A stretch of DNA of 64,000 bases from NCBI GenBank assembly GCA_014381725.1, contig JACNLC010000070.1, positions 1 through 64,000 of the forward strand, read 5' to 3'. The notes below the pieces were generated by a model. The model was not told where the DNA came from and did no database searches. It saw only the letters and a list, made by a program, of their open reading frames with translations. Source of the stretch: Fidelibacterota bacterium (GTDB lineage Bacteria > Fidelibacterota > Marinisomatia > SCGC-AAA003-L08 > JACNLC01). Made by a program: the position numbers and the translations under genes. Below, one piece after another: positions 41,637 through 51,222 of this stretch; position 1 is the stretch's first letter; each line of letters begins with the position of its first letter.

Positions 41637-42382
41637 ATCAATTCGTCTTTCACTCGTTTAACTGCCGTTGAGATGAGCGATTCCTTGTAAGAAACTGAAC
41701 CAAAGTCATCGTCATAAAAGCCCGTTTTCGCTTCCTTTGCGATAATAATCTCCGAATTTTCATTCCAATTATTAAGTGCAATTTTATGGTTTGTTATTTT
41801 GTTCGTTTTCCCACCGATTGCAAACTCAAGATCCCCATTTTTGAAAACTCCAGCAATATTCACAATCGCTGGTGCTGATGGTATTACAGAAAATCGTTGA
41901 ACCGCAACAGTGTCAATATTTTTAGGGGAATATGAAATTTCCGTAATGATTCCGTTAGTATTCCAATCACGGATAGAGATTTGAAATTCTTTCTCTGCGA
42001 CAATTGCGAGTTTTGCATTCACCGCATTGAGAAATGTTAGAATTTCAGAGTTAGTGCGATTTTGTGCAATCTCCCCACCGAATGTCCGTTGATTTCTGAT
42101 ATTTTTTGACGGACAAGCAATTTCCACAGACGGAATGAGTTTGCAATTCGGGTTCACTTTCATCGAACAATCAATAAAATTCTGCAAATTTGCACCTGCA
42201 CCGATTCGAACTTTCTCATATGAAACATCAATCGAAAAATCCAAAAGAGTAGTAATATCAATTAAATTGTTTTCGGAATTATGCTTTGTTAAAATGTAAG
42301 TCCCTCCTGCAAAATACTCGTGATTTTGTAATTTGCTCAACTCAAAAGCATCTTGCAAGGAAACTGGAAATTGGAAATTCAT
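41615..42382 (-). CDS. FAD-binding subunit of molybdenum hydroxylase, set 1 (YgfM-like)
   Basis: EYFAGGTYILTKHN, IRNQRTFGGEIAQNRTNSEILTFL; operon position. Confidence 0.85.
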   Translation of the reverse strand: MNFQFPVSLQDAFELSKLQNHEYFAGGTYILTKHNSENNLIDITTLLDFSIDVSYEKVRIGAGANLQNFIDCSMKVNPNCKLIPSVEIACPSKNIRNQRTFGGEIAQNRTNSEILTFLNAVNAKLAIVAEKEFQISIRDWNTNGIITEISYSPKNIDTVAVQRFSVIPSAPAIVNIAGVFKNGDLEFAIGGKTNKITNHKIALNNWNENSEIIIAKEAKTGFYDDDFGSVSYKESLISTAVKRVKDELIWKSGLL

Positions 42383-42582
42383 TCTTGTGTCTTTAAATTT
42401 TGTGATTGTGCCAATACTCCTTCCGCACTTTCCCGCCTAATTCGTGTTTTACAATTTCTGCCGATTTCCCAATAAGTTTTGACTAAAATTGTGGTAACAG
42501 TTTGGGCTATATGCTGTCTGGCAATAGTGAGTAAGTCACCTATTTTGTTGATTAATTTGGAAGAGTCTGTTTTTCTTGGCAC
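42379..42582 (-). pseudogene. Truncated DUF1016/YhcG-like N-terminal fragment
   Basis: LINKIGDLLTIARQHIAQTVTTILVKTYWEIGR, then in the shifted frame AEIVKHELGGKVRKEYWHNHKI*: frameshift and no nuclease domain. Confidence 0.75.
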
Positions 42583-43959
42583 TTAATTTACCTTCTTTAA
42601 TTCCAGCATCTCACTTGCAATTTTATTATGTAGTTCAATCAAGTTTTGTTCATCAATTTTATTTTTTCCATCTCTAATTTGAATTTGTCCGTTGATGATT
42701 AAAAAATCCACTGAAGACATTCGATTTGAAAAAACAAGGGATGCAAGTGGGTCGCTCATTCCTCCTGCATATTCGATTTTATCCATAGAGAATAATGCAA
42801 AATCAGCACATTTCCCGACTGATATTTCGCCGATGTCAGTTCGCCCAAGAACAGCCGCTCCACCGCGTGTTGCCATCTTTAAAACATCTCTTGCTGAGAG
42901 CCAAAACTGTTCTTCTCTGAGTCGTGAAATCAACATTGCATTGCGGATTTCGCTGAGCATATTTGATGAATCGTTGGAAGCAGAACCGTCAACACCCAAA
43001 CTCACATTCACGCCAGCATCTAGCATTTCACGAATTCGTGCTATACCGGAACCGAGTCGCATATTTGAAGTCGGACAATGTGAAATTCCAACACCAATAT
43101 TTCCAATTTTTTCTATCTCTGCTTTATTCAGATGAACCATATGTGCAAACCAAGAATTATCCGAAATCCATCCTAGAGAATCGAGATATTCTACCGGACG
43201 CTTTCCATATTTTTCAACACAGAAATTTTCTTCGTCAATCGTTTCACATAAATGAGTATGAATTTGTAAGTTGTTTGATTTTGCAAATTCTGCTGTTTGT
43301 TTCATCAATTCTGGAGTAACAGAAAACGGCGAGCACGGAGCAAGTGAAATTCGCACCATCGCACCGAAATTAGCATCGTGGTATTTATCAATCAACCGCT
43401 CAACATCAACCATAATTTCGCCTTCTGTCTGCACCACATCGTCAGGAGGAAGTCCACCATTTGACTTACCCAAAGACATCGAACCACGCGTCGGTTGAAA
43501 CCGAATTCCAAGTTCTTTTGCGACATCAATTTCTGCGTCAATAAGTTCACTAGAAACATCTTCTGGAAATAAATAAAAATGGTCAGAGGTTGTAGTAACT
43601 CCGGATTTCATCATCTCCAAAATTCCTGTTTTTGCGCTTACTGAAACGGCTTCTTCAGTGAGATTTCGCCAAACTTCATAATGTGCAACCAGCCATTGGA
43701 AAAGCGGTGCATCCTGCATTTTAGGTAAATTCCGTGTGAGTGTTTGATACAAATGATGATGCGTATTTATAAATCCTGGCAACACAACCATTTTTGAAGC
43801 ATCAATTGTTTCATCAACTGTAACATTTTCAAGCGAATTTTCCCCTGCTGAAACAATTTTATTATTTTCAATCAAAATATGCCCGCCGGAAAATTCTTCC
43901 ATAGAATCATTCATAGTTGCTACTACAAGCGGATTTTTGATAAGAATTCTTTTAGCCAT
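42583..43959 (-). CDS. ssnA: SsnA-like amidohydrolase (atrazine chlorohydrolase/guanine deaminase family)
   Basis: VVLPGFINTHHHLYQTLTRNLPKMQDAPLFQWL, SLGVDGSASNDSSNML. Confidence 0.88.
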   Translation of the reverse strand: MAKRILIKNPLVVATMNDSMEEFSGGHILIENNKIVSAGENSLENVTVDETIDASKMVVLPGFINTHHHLYQTLTRNLPKMQDAPLFQWLVAHYEVWRNLTEEAVSVSAKTGILEMMKSGVTTTSDHFYLFPEDVSSELIDAEIDVAKELGIRFQPTRGSMSLGKSNGGLPPDDVVQTEGEIMVDVERLIDKYHDANFGAMVRISLAPCSPFSVTPELMKQTAEFAKSNNLQIHTHLCETIDEENFCVEKYGKRPVEYLDSLGWISDNSWFAHMVHLNKAEIEKIGNIGVGISHCPTSNMRLGSGIARIREMLDAGVNVSLGVDGSASNDSSNMLSEIRNAMLISRLREEQFWLSARDVLKMATRGGAAVLGRTDIGEISVGKCADFALFSMDKIEYAGGMSDPLASLVFSNRMSSVDFLIINGQIQIRDGKNKIDEQNLIELHNKIASEMLELKKVN

Positions 43960-46900
43960 AGTATTTAATAGAATTTTTCAAATATTTCATAAATATCGCC
44001 ATCGTTGCTACCTGCTCAAAATTACAATCTTTTGCACTTTTTTTGAGGTTAAAGTTTTGAATTTTCAATGTTTTATAGTCAAATTCTGCAAGGACTTCAC
44101 TGTTTTCGAAAACTAATACTTTATCAATTCTATTCAATGTCGCCCATTTATCTTTGTTTTTCCATCGCAAAATTCCATCGTCAAAATAATATCCTTTTTC
44201 AGTTTTTTCAAAACTGGACTTATCTAAATAGAATTTTGGTTTATCACGATACGGAGCACCGTTTGTTGGGCAAAATGTTGCACAATTCCCGCATTCGTTG
44301 CATAAATTTGCAGTGTTTACTATCTGATATTTCTGCTCAATTCTGAATGGTTCAAGTTCACAAATTTTCCCGTTTTTTATTTCGTAAGCAGGATATTCCA
44401 TCTGTTCCACATCAAAACTTACATTTGCTCGATTTGGACAAACCGAAACACAAATATTGCAAAATTGGTCACATTGCAAACAACGCATCGCCTCTGTTTG
44501 CTCATCATCTGATTTTTTAGGATAAATCCTAGTGGCCTGCATTTGTTGAAACTCTGCCAATGAAATATTGCTTCGTTTTTCGCCAATATTGTTTTCAGTC
44601 AATTTTTCTCCGCACTGAATCAAAATTTCTTCTGCTGCCCGTTTTCCATCTCCAATTGCATTCACAAGCGATGATGCACCACGAGTAAAATCACCTCCAG
44701 TAAATACATTTTTGATTTGTGATTCCTGAGTGTTGGAATTGATTTGCACTTGAGGTTCAGGGAAAAAGTCGAGCACAATTTCTTGCCCAATCGCTGAAAT
44801 AACTGAATCAAAATGCATTTCAAATTCCGAATTTGAAATTTTAATCGGTCGTTTTCGTCCACTTTCGTCTGGTTCTCCGAGTTTCATTTTAGAGCAAACG
44901 AGTCCTGTTAATTTACCACTATTTTCGATAATATTTTCTGGCAGAATCAATTCTATAATTTCGATACCTTCTTCAATGAGTTCGCGAATTTCTTCTGGAT
45001 TTGCTGGCATTTCTTTTTTGGTCCGACGATATAAAACACTAACCGATTTTGCGTTTCGTTTCGCGGCTCTTGCGACATCCATCGCCGAATTTCCGCCACC
45101 AATCACAGCAACAGAATTACCCAAATTTATTGACTCACCATCCTTCAATTTCGATAAAAATTCAAGTTGATCAAATGCTAATTTTTCGTTTGGAATACCA
45201 AGTTTTCGACTTTTTTGTGCACCAGTGCCGATAAATAAAAAATCGAAATTATTTTGCAATTCGTTGAATTTCCATAAATCAACTTTTGTATCAAAGTGAA
45301 TTTTCGCACCAAGTTCGATAATCCTATCAATATCTGCATTAATGCTTTCGTCATTCAAACGAAATTCTGGAATCACGGCTGAAATCATTCCACCCGCTTG
45401 CGATTTTTGCTCAAATATCTCAACCGAAAACTCATTATTAAGCAGAAAATATGCACACGAAAGTCCAGAAGGTCCAGCACCGATGATTGCGATTTTTGGA
45501 TGTTGGATATTGGATATTGGATGTTGAATATTTCCTACGCTCCATTCACTGCTCTCTGCTATAAACTTTTTGATGTCACGAATTTTTAGTGGAGAATCAT
45601 AATTGATTCTTGTGCATTTTGTCTGGCATATTTGATCGCATACTGCTCCGGTTGAATATGGAAAGGGGTTCGTTTGTAACACTATTTTCAGCGCATTTTG
45701 CAAATCTCCCTGTGCAACAAAATCAAGATATGCCGGAACATTTTGGTCGGTCGCACAAGTTTCTGTGCACGGTGCTTTTGCACAATCAAAAATTGGCAAA
45801 TCACGGCTCGTTTTGATATTTTGATATGGAAATTCAGATTTTCTATATCGTGGATTTTCCAGAACAAATTTTGCATAATTTTGCAATTTGCCTTTTGTAT
45901 TCGTAATTTCTAATTCGTAATTCCTAATTCTCAATTCTTCAAAATATTGAGCCAACCGAGCATAACCACCGGGTTTGAGCAAATCTGAGCAAACAGTAAC
46001 GGGAAAAAGTCCGCATTCAAGAGTTTCAGAAACATTAAACGCATCTACGCCAGCACAAAATGAAATGTTCAGTTTGTTATCAAAATCTGATTGTAATATT
46101 TCTGCTAAATTAATAGCCAACGGATGTAACGCGCGACCGCTTAGATAAACCATTATTTCAGAATTTGGCAAATCAGTATTTTCGTTCAAAACTTCCAAAG
46201 TGTTTGTTAATTTGATTCCAAATTCCACACCAAATATTTCCGCTGTATTTTGCAATGAATGAATCATCTTTACAGCATCCGGATATTTCAAATCGTGCTC
46301 AAATGCAATATCAGGCACTGTAATTTCATATTCCAAATTTTCGTTTAAAATTTCACGAACTTGATGTTTCCCAAGCAAAGTTGGATTCAATTTTACTGTA
46401 GTGTGAAATTTTCGTTCCGTTAAAAAGTATTCTGCAATTTTCTGAATTTCCTCTGTCGGACATCCGTGCATTGTAGAAATTGTCAAATTATTTGAAATCT
46501 GTGTTGGGATATTTAAACTTCGAATATTTGGATAAATCGGTTCCAATATTTTTAGATAATTTTCTAGTTCTTCTGAGCAATCTGTCATTCTATTCAAATA
46601 TTGTTGCACATTCGGTTTTTTGATTCCAGCCAAATCGTAACCAACACTCATATTGAAAATAAATCCTGATTCATTCGATTCAAACCCAAATTTATCTTTT
46701 AATAAATGAATCAATATCCACGCTTTTAGATATTCGTCAAACGATTCATTAAGTTTCAATTCCTGCGACCATTCGCAATTGTATCCTTCATCGGAAATAT
46801 CAATACACGGACGGGTGATTTCGAGTTCGTCGATCGTCTGCACAGTTTTAAGTTCGATGTATCGTGCTCCACAAAGCCACGCTGAAATAATATTCTGTGC

Positions 46901-47110
46901 CATTTGTGTATGCGGACCTGCAGCAACTCCAATCGGTGTTTCTAATAGTTGACCATAACGCTTTGCTCTAAAATAATCATCTGATTTCGGGTTGAAAAAT
47001 AGCGATTTGTGAATACCAAAAATCGTGTCTTTTTTGCCACAAAGTTCGCAAAGATTCGCTAAGGTTTTTAAATTTATTCCTTTAAAATTTTTCATTTTAC
47101 TGTTCATCAT
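43952..47110 (-). CDS. ygfK: YgfK-like Fe-S oxidoreductase (putative selenate reductase subunit family)
   Basis: N-terminal DHOD-like barrel, GltD-like GAGPSGLSCAYFLL and IGGGNSAMDVARAAKR, C-terminal Cys-rich ferredoxin-like motifs (CNICVSVCPNRANV, CNECGNCATFCPTNGAP). Confidence 0.9.
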   Translation of the reverse strand: MMNSKMKNFKGINLKTLANLCELCGKKDTIFGIHKSLFFNPKSDDYFRAKRYGQLLETPIGVAAGPHTQMAQNIISAWLCGARYIELKTVQTIDELEITRPCIDISDEGYNCEWSQELKLNESFDEYLKAWILIHLLKDKFGFESNESGFIFNMSVGYDLAGIKKPNVQQYLNRMTDCSEELENYLKILEPIYPNIRSLNIPTQISNNLTISTMHGCPTEEIQKIAEYFLTERKFHTTVKLNPTLLGKHQVREILNENLEYEITVPDIAFEHDLKYPDAVKMIHSLQNTAEIFGVEFGIKLTNTLEVLNENTDLPNSEIMVYLSGRALHPLAINLAEILQSDFDNKLNISFCAGVDAFNVSETLECGLFPVTVCSDLLKPGGYARLAQYFEELRIRNYELEITNTKGKLQNYAKFVLENPRYRKSEFPYQNIKTSRDLPIFDCAKAPCTETCATDQNVPAYLDFVAQGDLQNALKIVLQTNPFPYSTGAVCDQICQTKCTRINYDSPLKIRDIKKFIAESSEWSVGNIQHPISNIQHPKIAIIGAGPSGLSCAYFLLNNEFSVEIFEQKSQAGGMISAVIPEFRLNDESINADIDRIIELGAKIHFDTKVDLWKFNELQNNFDFLFIGTGAQKSRKLGIPNEKLAFDQLEFLSKLKDGESINLGNSVAVIGGGNSAMDVARAAKRNAKSVSVLYRRTKKEMPANPEEIRELIEEGIEIIELILPENIIENSGKLTGLVCSKMKLGEPDESGRKRPIKISNSEFEMHFDSVISAIGQEIVLDFFPEPQVQINSNTQESQIKNVFTGGDFTRGASSLVNAIGDGKRAAEEILIQCGEKLTENNIGEKRSNISLAEFQQMQATRIYPKKSDDEQTEAMRCLQCDQFCNICVSVCPNRANVSFDVEQMEYPAYEIKNGKICELEPFRIEQKYQIVNTANLCNECGNCATFCPTNGAPYRDKPKFYLDKSSFEKTEKGYYFDDGILRWKNKDKWATLNRIDKVLVFENSEVLAEFDYKTLKIQNFNLKKSAKDCNFEQVATMAIFMKYLKNSIKYYG
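45490..45535 (-). repeat. Dispersed simple-repeat insertion inside ygfK (copy of 18-mer in ispE)
   Basis: TTGGATGTTGGATATTGG (45496-45513) is the exact reverse complement of 32133-32150; encodes NIQHPISNIQHP. Confidence 0.7.
45899..45937 (-). repeat. Second dispersed repeat type inside ygfK
   Basis: ATTCGTAATTTCTAATTCGTAATTCCTAATTCTCAATTC encoding ELRIRNYELEITN. Confidence 0.65.
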
Positions 47111-47924
47111 TCATCCTTCGAACCTCATTGTTCAAAAGGTTTACTAACACTTGTTCTCTATAATTTGCACTTGCCCGAATGTCTGAAATCGGCGAAATGT
47201 CGGGGACAATCAAATTGGCAGTGATGTCAGTTTTAGGATTATCAAGCAACACATTTTCCAATGTTTTCAGTCGGATAATCGTCGGGGCAACGGCTCCTGC
47301 AAAAATAGAAAGATGTTCAAAATTATCGCAGTTTTTCTTATACACAATTGCAAAGTTGACTACAGAAATTGCCATAGATTCACGCAATCCTAGTTTGATA
47401 AACAGCGATTGAAAATCTGTTTTCGGCAAAATAACGGACTGCAAAATCTCACCATTATTAAGTGCAATTTCACCGGGATTTGTGATGATATTTTCGATTG
47501 GAACGATTCGTTCACTTTTGCTCCTGATGAGTTTTAGTTTAGCACCAAAAGAATAAAGTGGTGTGAGTAAATCACCCGATGGAGAAGCATTGCAAATGTT
47601 TCCACCGATTGTGGCACGATTGCGGATTTGCACACCAGCGAACTCTTTTGTAGCCTGCCATAATGCGTTGAAATATTTGTGAATTACAAGATTTTTCTGT
47701 AATTCTGTAACCGTCGTGAGCGCTCCAATTTCGATTTCTTCTGTGGTTTCACGAATTTCTGAAAGGTCTGAGATATTTTTCAAATCAATCAAATTTTCAG
47801 GAAGTGGAGTTCCATTTTCAAATCCTGGCATTAAATCCGTCCCACCAACTAAAATGGTGTAATTTTTGATCGATTCGAAAAGATTAAATAATTCTGAAAT
47901 TGAATTTGGAGAAAAATAGTTCAT
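47097..47924 (-). CDS. FAD-binding subunit of molybdenum hydroxylase, set 2
   Basis: LVGGTDLMPGFENG, VQIRNRATIGGNICNASPSGDLLTPL. Confidence 0.93.
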   Translation of the reverse strand: MNYFSPNSISELFNLFESIKNYTILVGGTDLMPGFENGTPLPENLIDLKNISDLSEIRETTEEIEIGALTTVTELQKNLVIHKYFNALWQATKEFAGVQIRNRATIGGNICNASPSGDLLTPLYSFGAKLKLIRSKSERIVPIENIITNPGEIALNNGEILQSVILPKTDFQSLFIKLGLRESMAISVVNFAIVYKKNCDNFEHLSIFAGAVAPTIIRLKTLENVLLDNPKTDITANLIVPDISPISDIRASANYREQVLVNLLNNEVRRMNDEQ

Positions 47925-47931
47925 TTAATTG

Positions 47932-48390
47932 TCAATTGTTTTCAATTGCATCCACTATTTTTTTGTATCCAGTGCAACGACAAATATTCCCCGCAAGTTT
48001 TTCTTTGATTTCGTCACGAGTAGAATGTGGGTTTTCTTTTCGGATTTCCTCTCCAGCAAGCACCATTCCCGGAATGCAAAATCCACATTGCACCGAATGA
48101 TGCTCGATAAAATTCTGTTGTATTTCCGATAATTCGTCTACTTTTGCGATTCCTTCTATCGTTGAGATTTCACTCCCATTAGTTTCCACTGCAAAAATTA
48201 AACACGAATTTACGATTTTCCCAGCAAGAATTACAGAACACGCTCCGCATTCGCCTTCGCCACAGACTTCTTTCGTGCCAGTTAATTTCAAATGGTTTCT
48301 GATGAAATCCAAAAGTCGCAAATGCGTTGGAATCGTTTTTTCGACTTGCTTTCCGTTAATTTTTACCGAAATTGCCTTGCTATTTTTCAT
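47932..48390 (-). CDS. 2Fe-2S subunit of molybdenum hydroxylase, set 2
   Basis: EVCGEGECGACSVILAGKIVNSCL, CGFCIPGMVLA, AGNICRCTGYKKIVDAI. Confidence 0.95.
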   Translation of the reverse strand: MKNSKAISVKINGKQVEKTIPTHLRLLDFIRNHLKLTGTKEVCGEGECGACSVILAGKIVNSCLIFAVETNGSEISTIEGIAKVDELSEIQQNFIEHHSVQCGFCIPGMVLAGEEIRKENPHSTRDEIKEKLAGNICRCTGYKKIVDAIENN

Positions 48391-48444
48391 CCGCGATTTT
48401 TGGTTGTAAACAATCTGTGAAATCCGTGAAATCTGTGGTTTTGT

Positions 48445-49671
48445 TCACAGGTTTAAATTCTCAATTGAATCTATCGCTTCCGGAATTTCTATTTTCTTCT
48501 GTGCCGCTGGAATGTCTTTCAATCCCGTGCCGGTTGCTAGAATTACGACAGTCTCATTTTTTTCGATTTTTCTGGATTCAGTCGCTTTTTTGAATCCTGC
48601 AAATGACGATGCCGCCGCTGGTTCTGTGAAAATTCCCGTTTTTTCAGAAAGTTCCTTTTGCGCTGTCAAAATTTCATCATCACTCACAGTAATTCCAAAT
48701 CCGTCGCTGTTTTTTACGGCTCTGAGTGCTTTTGTTCCGTCGGCGGGATTGTCCACAGAAATGCTATCGGCAATGGTATTTGACGAAACAGGTTCGATTT
48801 TCCCATCATTTTTGAGTGCATTGACACTGGCACAACTTCCTTCGGATTGCACGGCGACAAGTTTCGGCATTTTGTCAATCCAACCGAGTTTTTTCAAATC
48901 CCAGAACGATTTGTAAACTCCGCCGATGATGCAACCATCTCCGGTCGGAACGAAAATCAAATCCGGCACATTCCAATTCAATTGTTCAGCGATTTCGAGT
49001 CCGACAGTTTTTTTGCCTTCGGAAAGTATGGGATTGATGCCTGTTGAACGCGAGTAAAATCCGTATTTTTCAGAAATTTTCATCGAAAGTGCGAACGCGT
49101 CATCATATGTTCCGTTCACAGGAAAAAGTGTTGCGCCGTATTGTAAAATCTGCGTGAGTTTGGCTTTCGGAGCCGAAGCCGGTGCGAGGATAATTGCATT
49201 TTTTCTGTAAAATGCCGAAAGCGCTGAAAGCGAAGCCGCCGCATTGCCCGTCGAAGCAGCCACAATCGTGTTTTCGCCCATTTCCGTCGCGTGCTGAATA
49301 CCGATGTCCGTAGCGCGGTCTTTCAGCGAACCGGATGGATTGCGTGTGTCATCTTTGACGAAAAATTCCGAGACACCAAATTCCTCTGCAATTTTCGCAA
49401 AGGAAATCAACGGAGTTCCGCCGATTTGCATCGTGCGTTTTGGTGCATTTTTAACCGGTAAAATCGGTAAATATCTCCAATGAGAACGGTCTGGATTTTT
49501 CGCTAAATCTTGCTTCGTCCATTTTTGCGAAATTGAAGCATAATCGTAAATGATGTCTAAATTCTCACCGCAATCACATTGATAACGAAATGGTTCGATG
49601 TCATATTTTGCATCGCAGGAAACGCACTGCACATTGATAATTTTTGGTTTTTGATTTTTCATTTCAACCAT
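48445..49671 (-). CDS. Threonine synthase-like PLP-dependent enzyme (fold type II)
   Basis: Cys-rich N-terminus, VKDDTRNPSGSLKDRATDIGI, STGNAAASLSALSAF. Confidence 0.88.
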   Translation of the reverse strand: MVEMKNQKPKIINVQCVSCDAKYDIEPFRYQCDCGENLDIIYDYASISQKWTKQDLAKNPDRSHWRYLPILPVKNAPKRTMQIGGTPLISFAKIAEEFGVSEFFVKDDTRNPSGSLKDRATDIGIQHATEMGENTIVAASTGNAAASLSALSAFYRKNAIILAPASAPKAKLTQILQYGATLFPVNGTYDDAFALSMKISEKYGFYSRSTGINPILSEGKKTVGLEIAEQLNWNVPDLIFVPTGDGCIIGGVYKSFWDLKKLGWIDKMPKLVAVQSEGSCASVNALKNDGKIEPVSSNTIADSISVDNPADGTKALRAVKNSDGFGITVSDDEILTAQKELSEKTGIFTEPAAASSFAGFKKATESRKIEKNETVVILATGTGLKDIPAAQKKIEIPEAIDSIENLNL

Positions 49672-49742
49672 TGATTACACGAATATCACAGAAGATTTAG
49701 CCGCGAAGAGCACAAAGAAATACGAAAATAAAAACCGTAAAA

Positions 49743-51188
49743 TCATCCACTAATTTTCGAATTAAACTCTTCGATTTTTCTGTCCCATTCGTCGGCTTTC
49801 GCAAACTGATTTTTCCAATAATCGTCATCATTCCATTGTGCATCGAGTTCTTCAACTGATTTGCCTTGTTGCTCGATCCACGTAAAATATTTCAAATTGT
49901 GAATCCTCTTTTTTTCGTAATACGAAAGTTCCAAAATATCGTCTTTTCCGATGCCTAGAAGCCGATGTTCAAAATCCACTTCCGCTTGCGTTTCCGTGTA
50001 TTTACCAAATTTCTCATTCGCTTCAGCAAGTCGTGATTGATACATTTCCATCGAATCGGTAGCCACTGTAAACACGCAATCGTTTTCGTTGAATTCGTAG
50101 TATTTCGCTATTTTGATTGCACCCAAAATATTCGCAACCGAAGAAATACCGAAATGATGCAATTTTTCCAGTAAATCTTCAGAAATACCATGATTTTTGA
50201 GAACCGATTTTCCTCCCGTTTCATTGAACAGTCGAATGAGTCGCATCGGTGCTTCGTCATCAATTCCGGCAACCATATCGAGATTTTTCACATTCATAAT
50301 CCACGGAATATGCTTATCGCCGATGCCCTCAATTCTGTGTCCGCCGTAGCCGTTTCGGAGCATTGTCGGGACTTGCGATGCTTCGCCCGCGGCAATTTTA
50401 ATTTGTGGGAATTTTGTGCGAAGATAATCGCCACTACCGAGAGTTCCACCGCTGCCTTGCGTCAAAAACAATCCGCTGAACCGCTGATTTTCTGCCGACT
50501 CCGATGCGAAAACTTCCGCCATCGCAGGACCCGTTATAGCATAATGCCAGAGCGGATTTCCGATTTCAGCGAACTGATTCAAATTCACAATTTCATCGCC
50601 GCGCTGGGTTTGCAATTCCTTGACTTTATCGTAAATTTCCTTCACATTCGCCTCACCGCCTGGCGTGGCAATGACTTCGGCACCGACTTTTTTGAGCCAA
50701 TCAAACCGTTCCTGCGACATTTCCTCCGGCAAAACAGCAATCGAAGGACAGCCGAGTAAATAGCCATCGTAAGCGCCGCCCCGACAGTAATTCCCCGTCG
50801 ATGGCCACAGCGCTTTTTGGCGAGTTGGGTCGAATTTTCCAGTAATCAATTTTTCGACAAGCGGACCGAAAGTCGCACCAACTTTATGTGCTCCAGTCGG
50901 GAAGTATTTCCCAAGCAAAATGAATATTCTTGCTTCCACACCGGTCAATTCCGATGGAAGTTCAAGAAAATTCACTTTTCCGAATCCACCACCTTTTTTC
51001 ACGGGTTCGTTTTTCCAGGTGATGCGAAATAAATTGAGCGGATTCAAATCCCACAAACCGACTGTTTTCAGTTTGTCCTTGATGCTCTGCGGAATTAACT
51101 CCGTATTTCGCATTTGTTTGTAAGTCGGAATAACGATATTTTTCTCTCTACAGCGTTGAATTGTGTTTTGTAAAATTTGATTTGTCAT
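49743..51188 (-). CDS. Fold-type-II PLP-dependent enzyme of uncertain reaction
   Basis: GAHKVGATFGPLVEKL, WPSTGNYCRGGAYDGYLLGCPSIAVLPEEMS, TQGSGGTLGSGDYLR. Confidence 0.8.
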   Translation of the reverse strand: MTNQILQNTIQRCREKNIVIPTYKQMRNTELIPQSIKDKLKTVGLWDLNPLNLFRITWKNEPVKKGGGFGKVNFLELPSELTGVEARIFILLGKYFPTGAHKVGATFGPLVEKLITGKFDPTRQKALWPSTGNYCRGGAYDGYLLGCPSIAVLPEEMSQERFDWLKKVGAEVIATPGGEANVKEIYDKVKELQTQRGDEIVNLNQFAEIGNPLWHYAITGPAMAEVFASESAENQRFSGLFLTQGSGGTLGSGDYLRTKFPQIKIAAGEASQVPTMLRNGYGGHRIEGIGDKHIPWIMNVKNLDMVAGIDDEAPMRLIRLFNETGGKSVLKNHGISEDLLEKLHHFGISSVANILGAIKIAKYYEFNENDCVFTVATDSMEMYQSRLAEANEKFGKYTETQAEVDFEHRLLGIGKDDILELSYYEKKRIHNLKYFTWIEQQGKSVEELDAQWNDDDYWKNQFAKADEWDRKIEEFNSKISG

Positions 51189-51222
51189 ATTTTTTCCTTT
51201 TTAGATATAAATTTCACGGATA

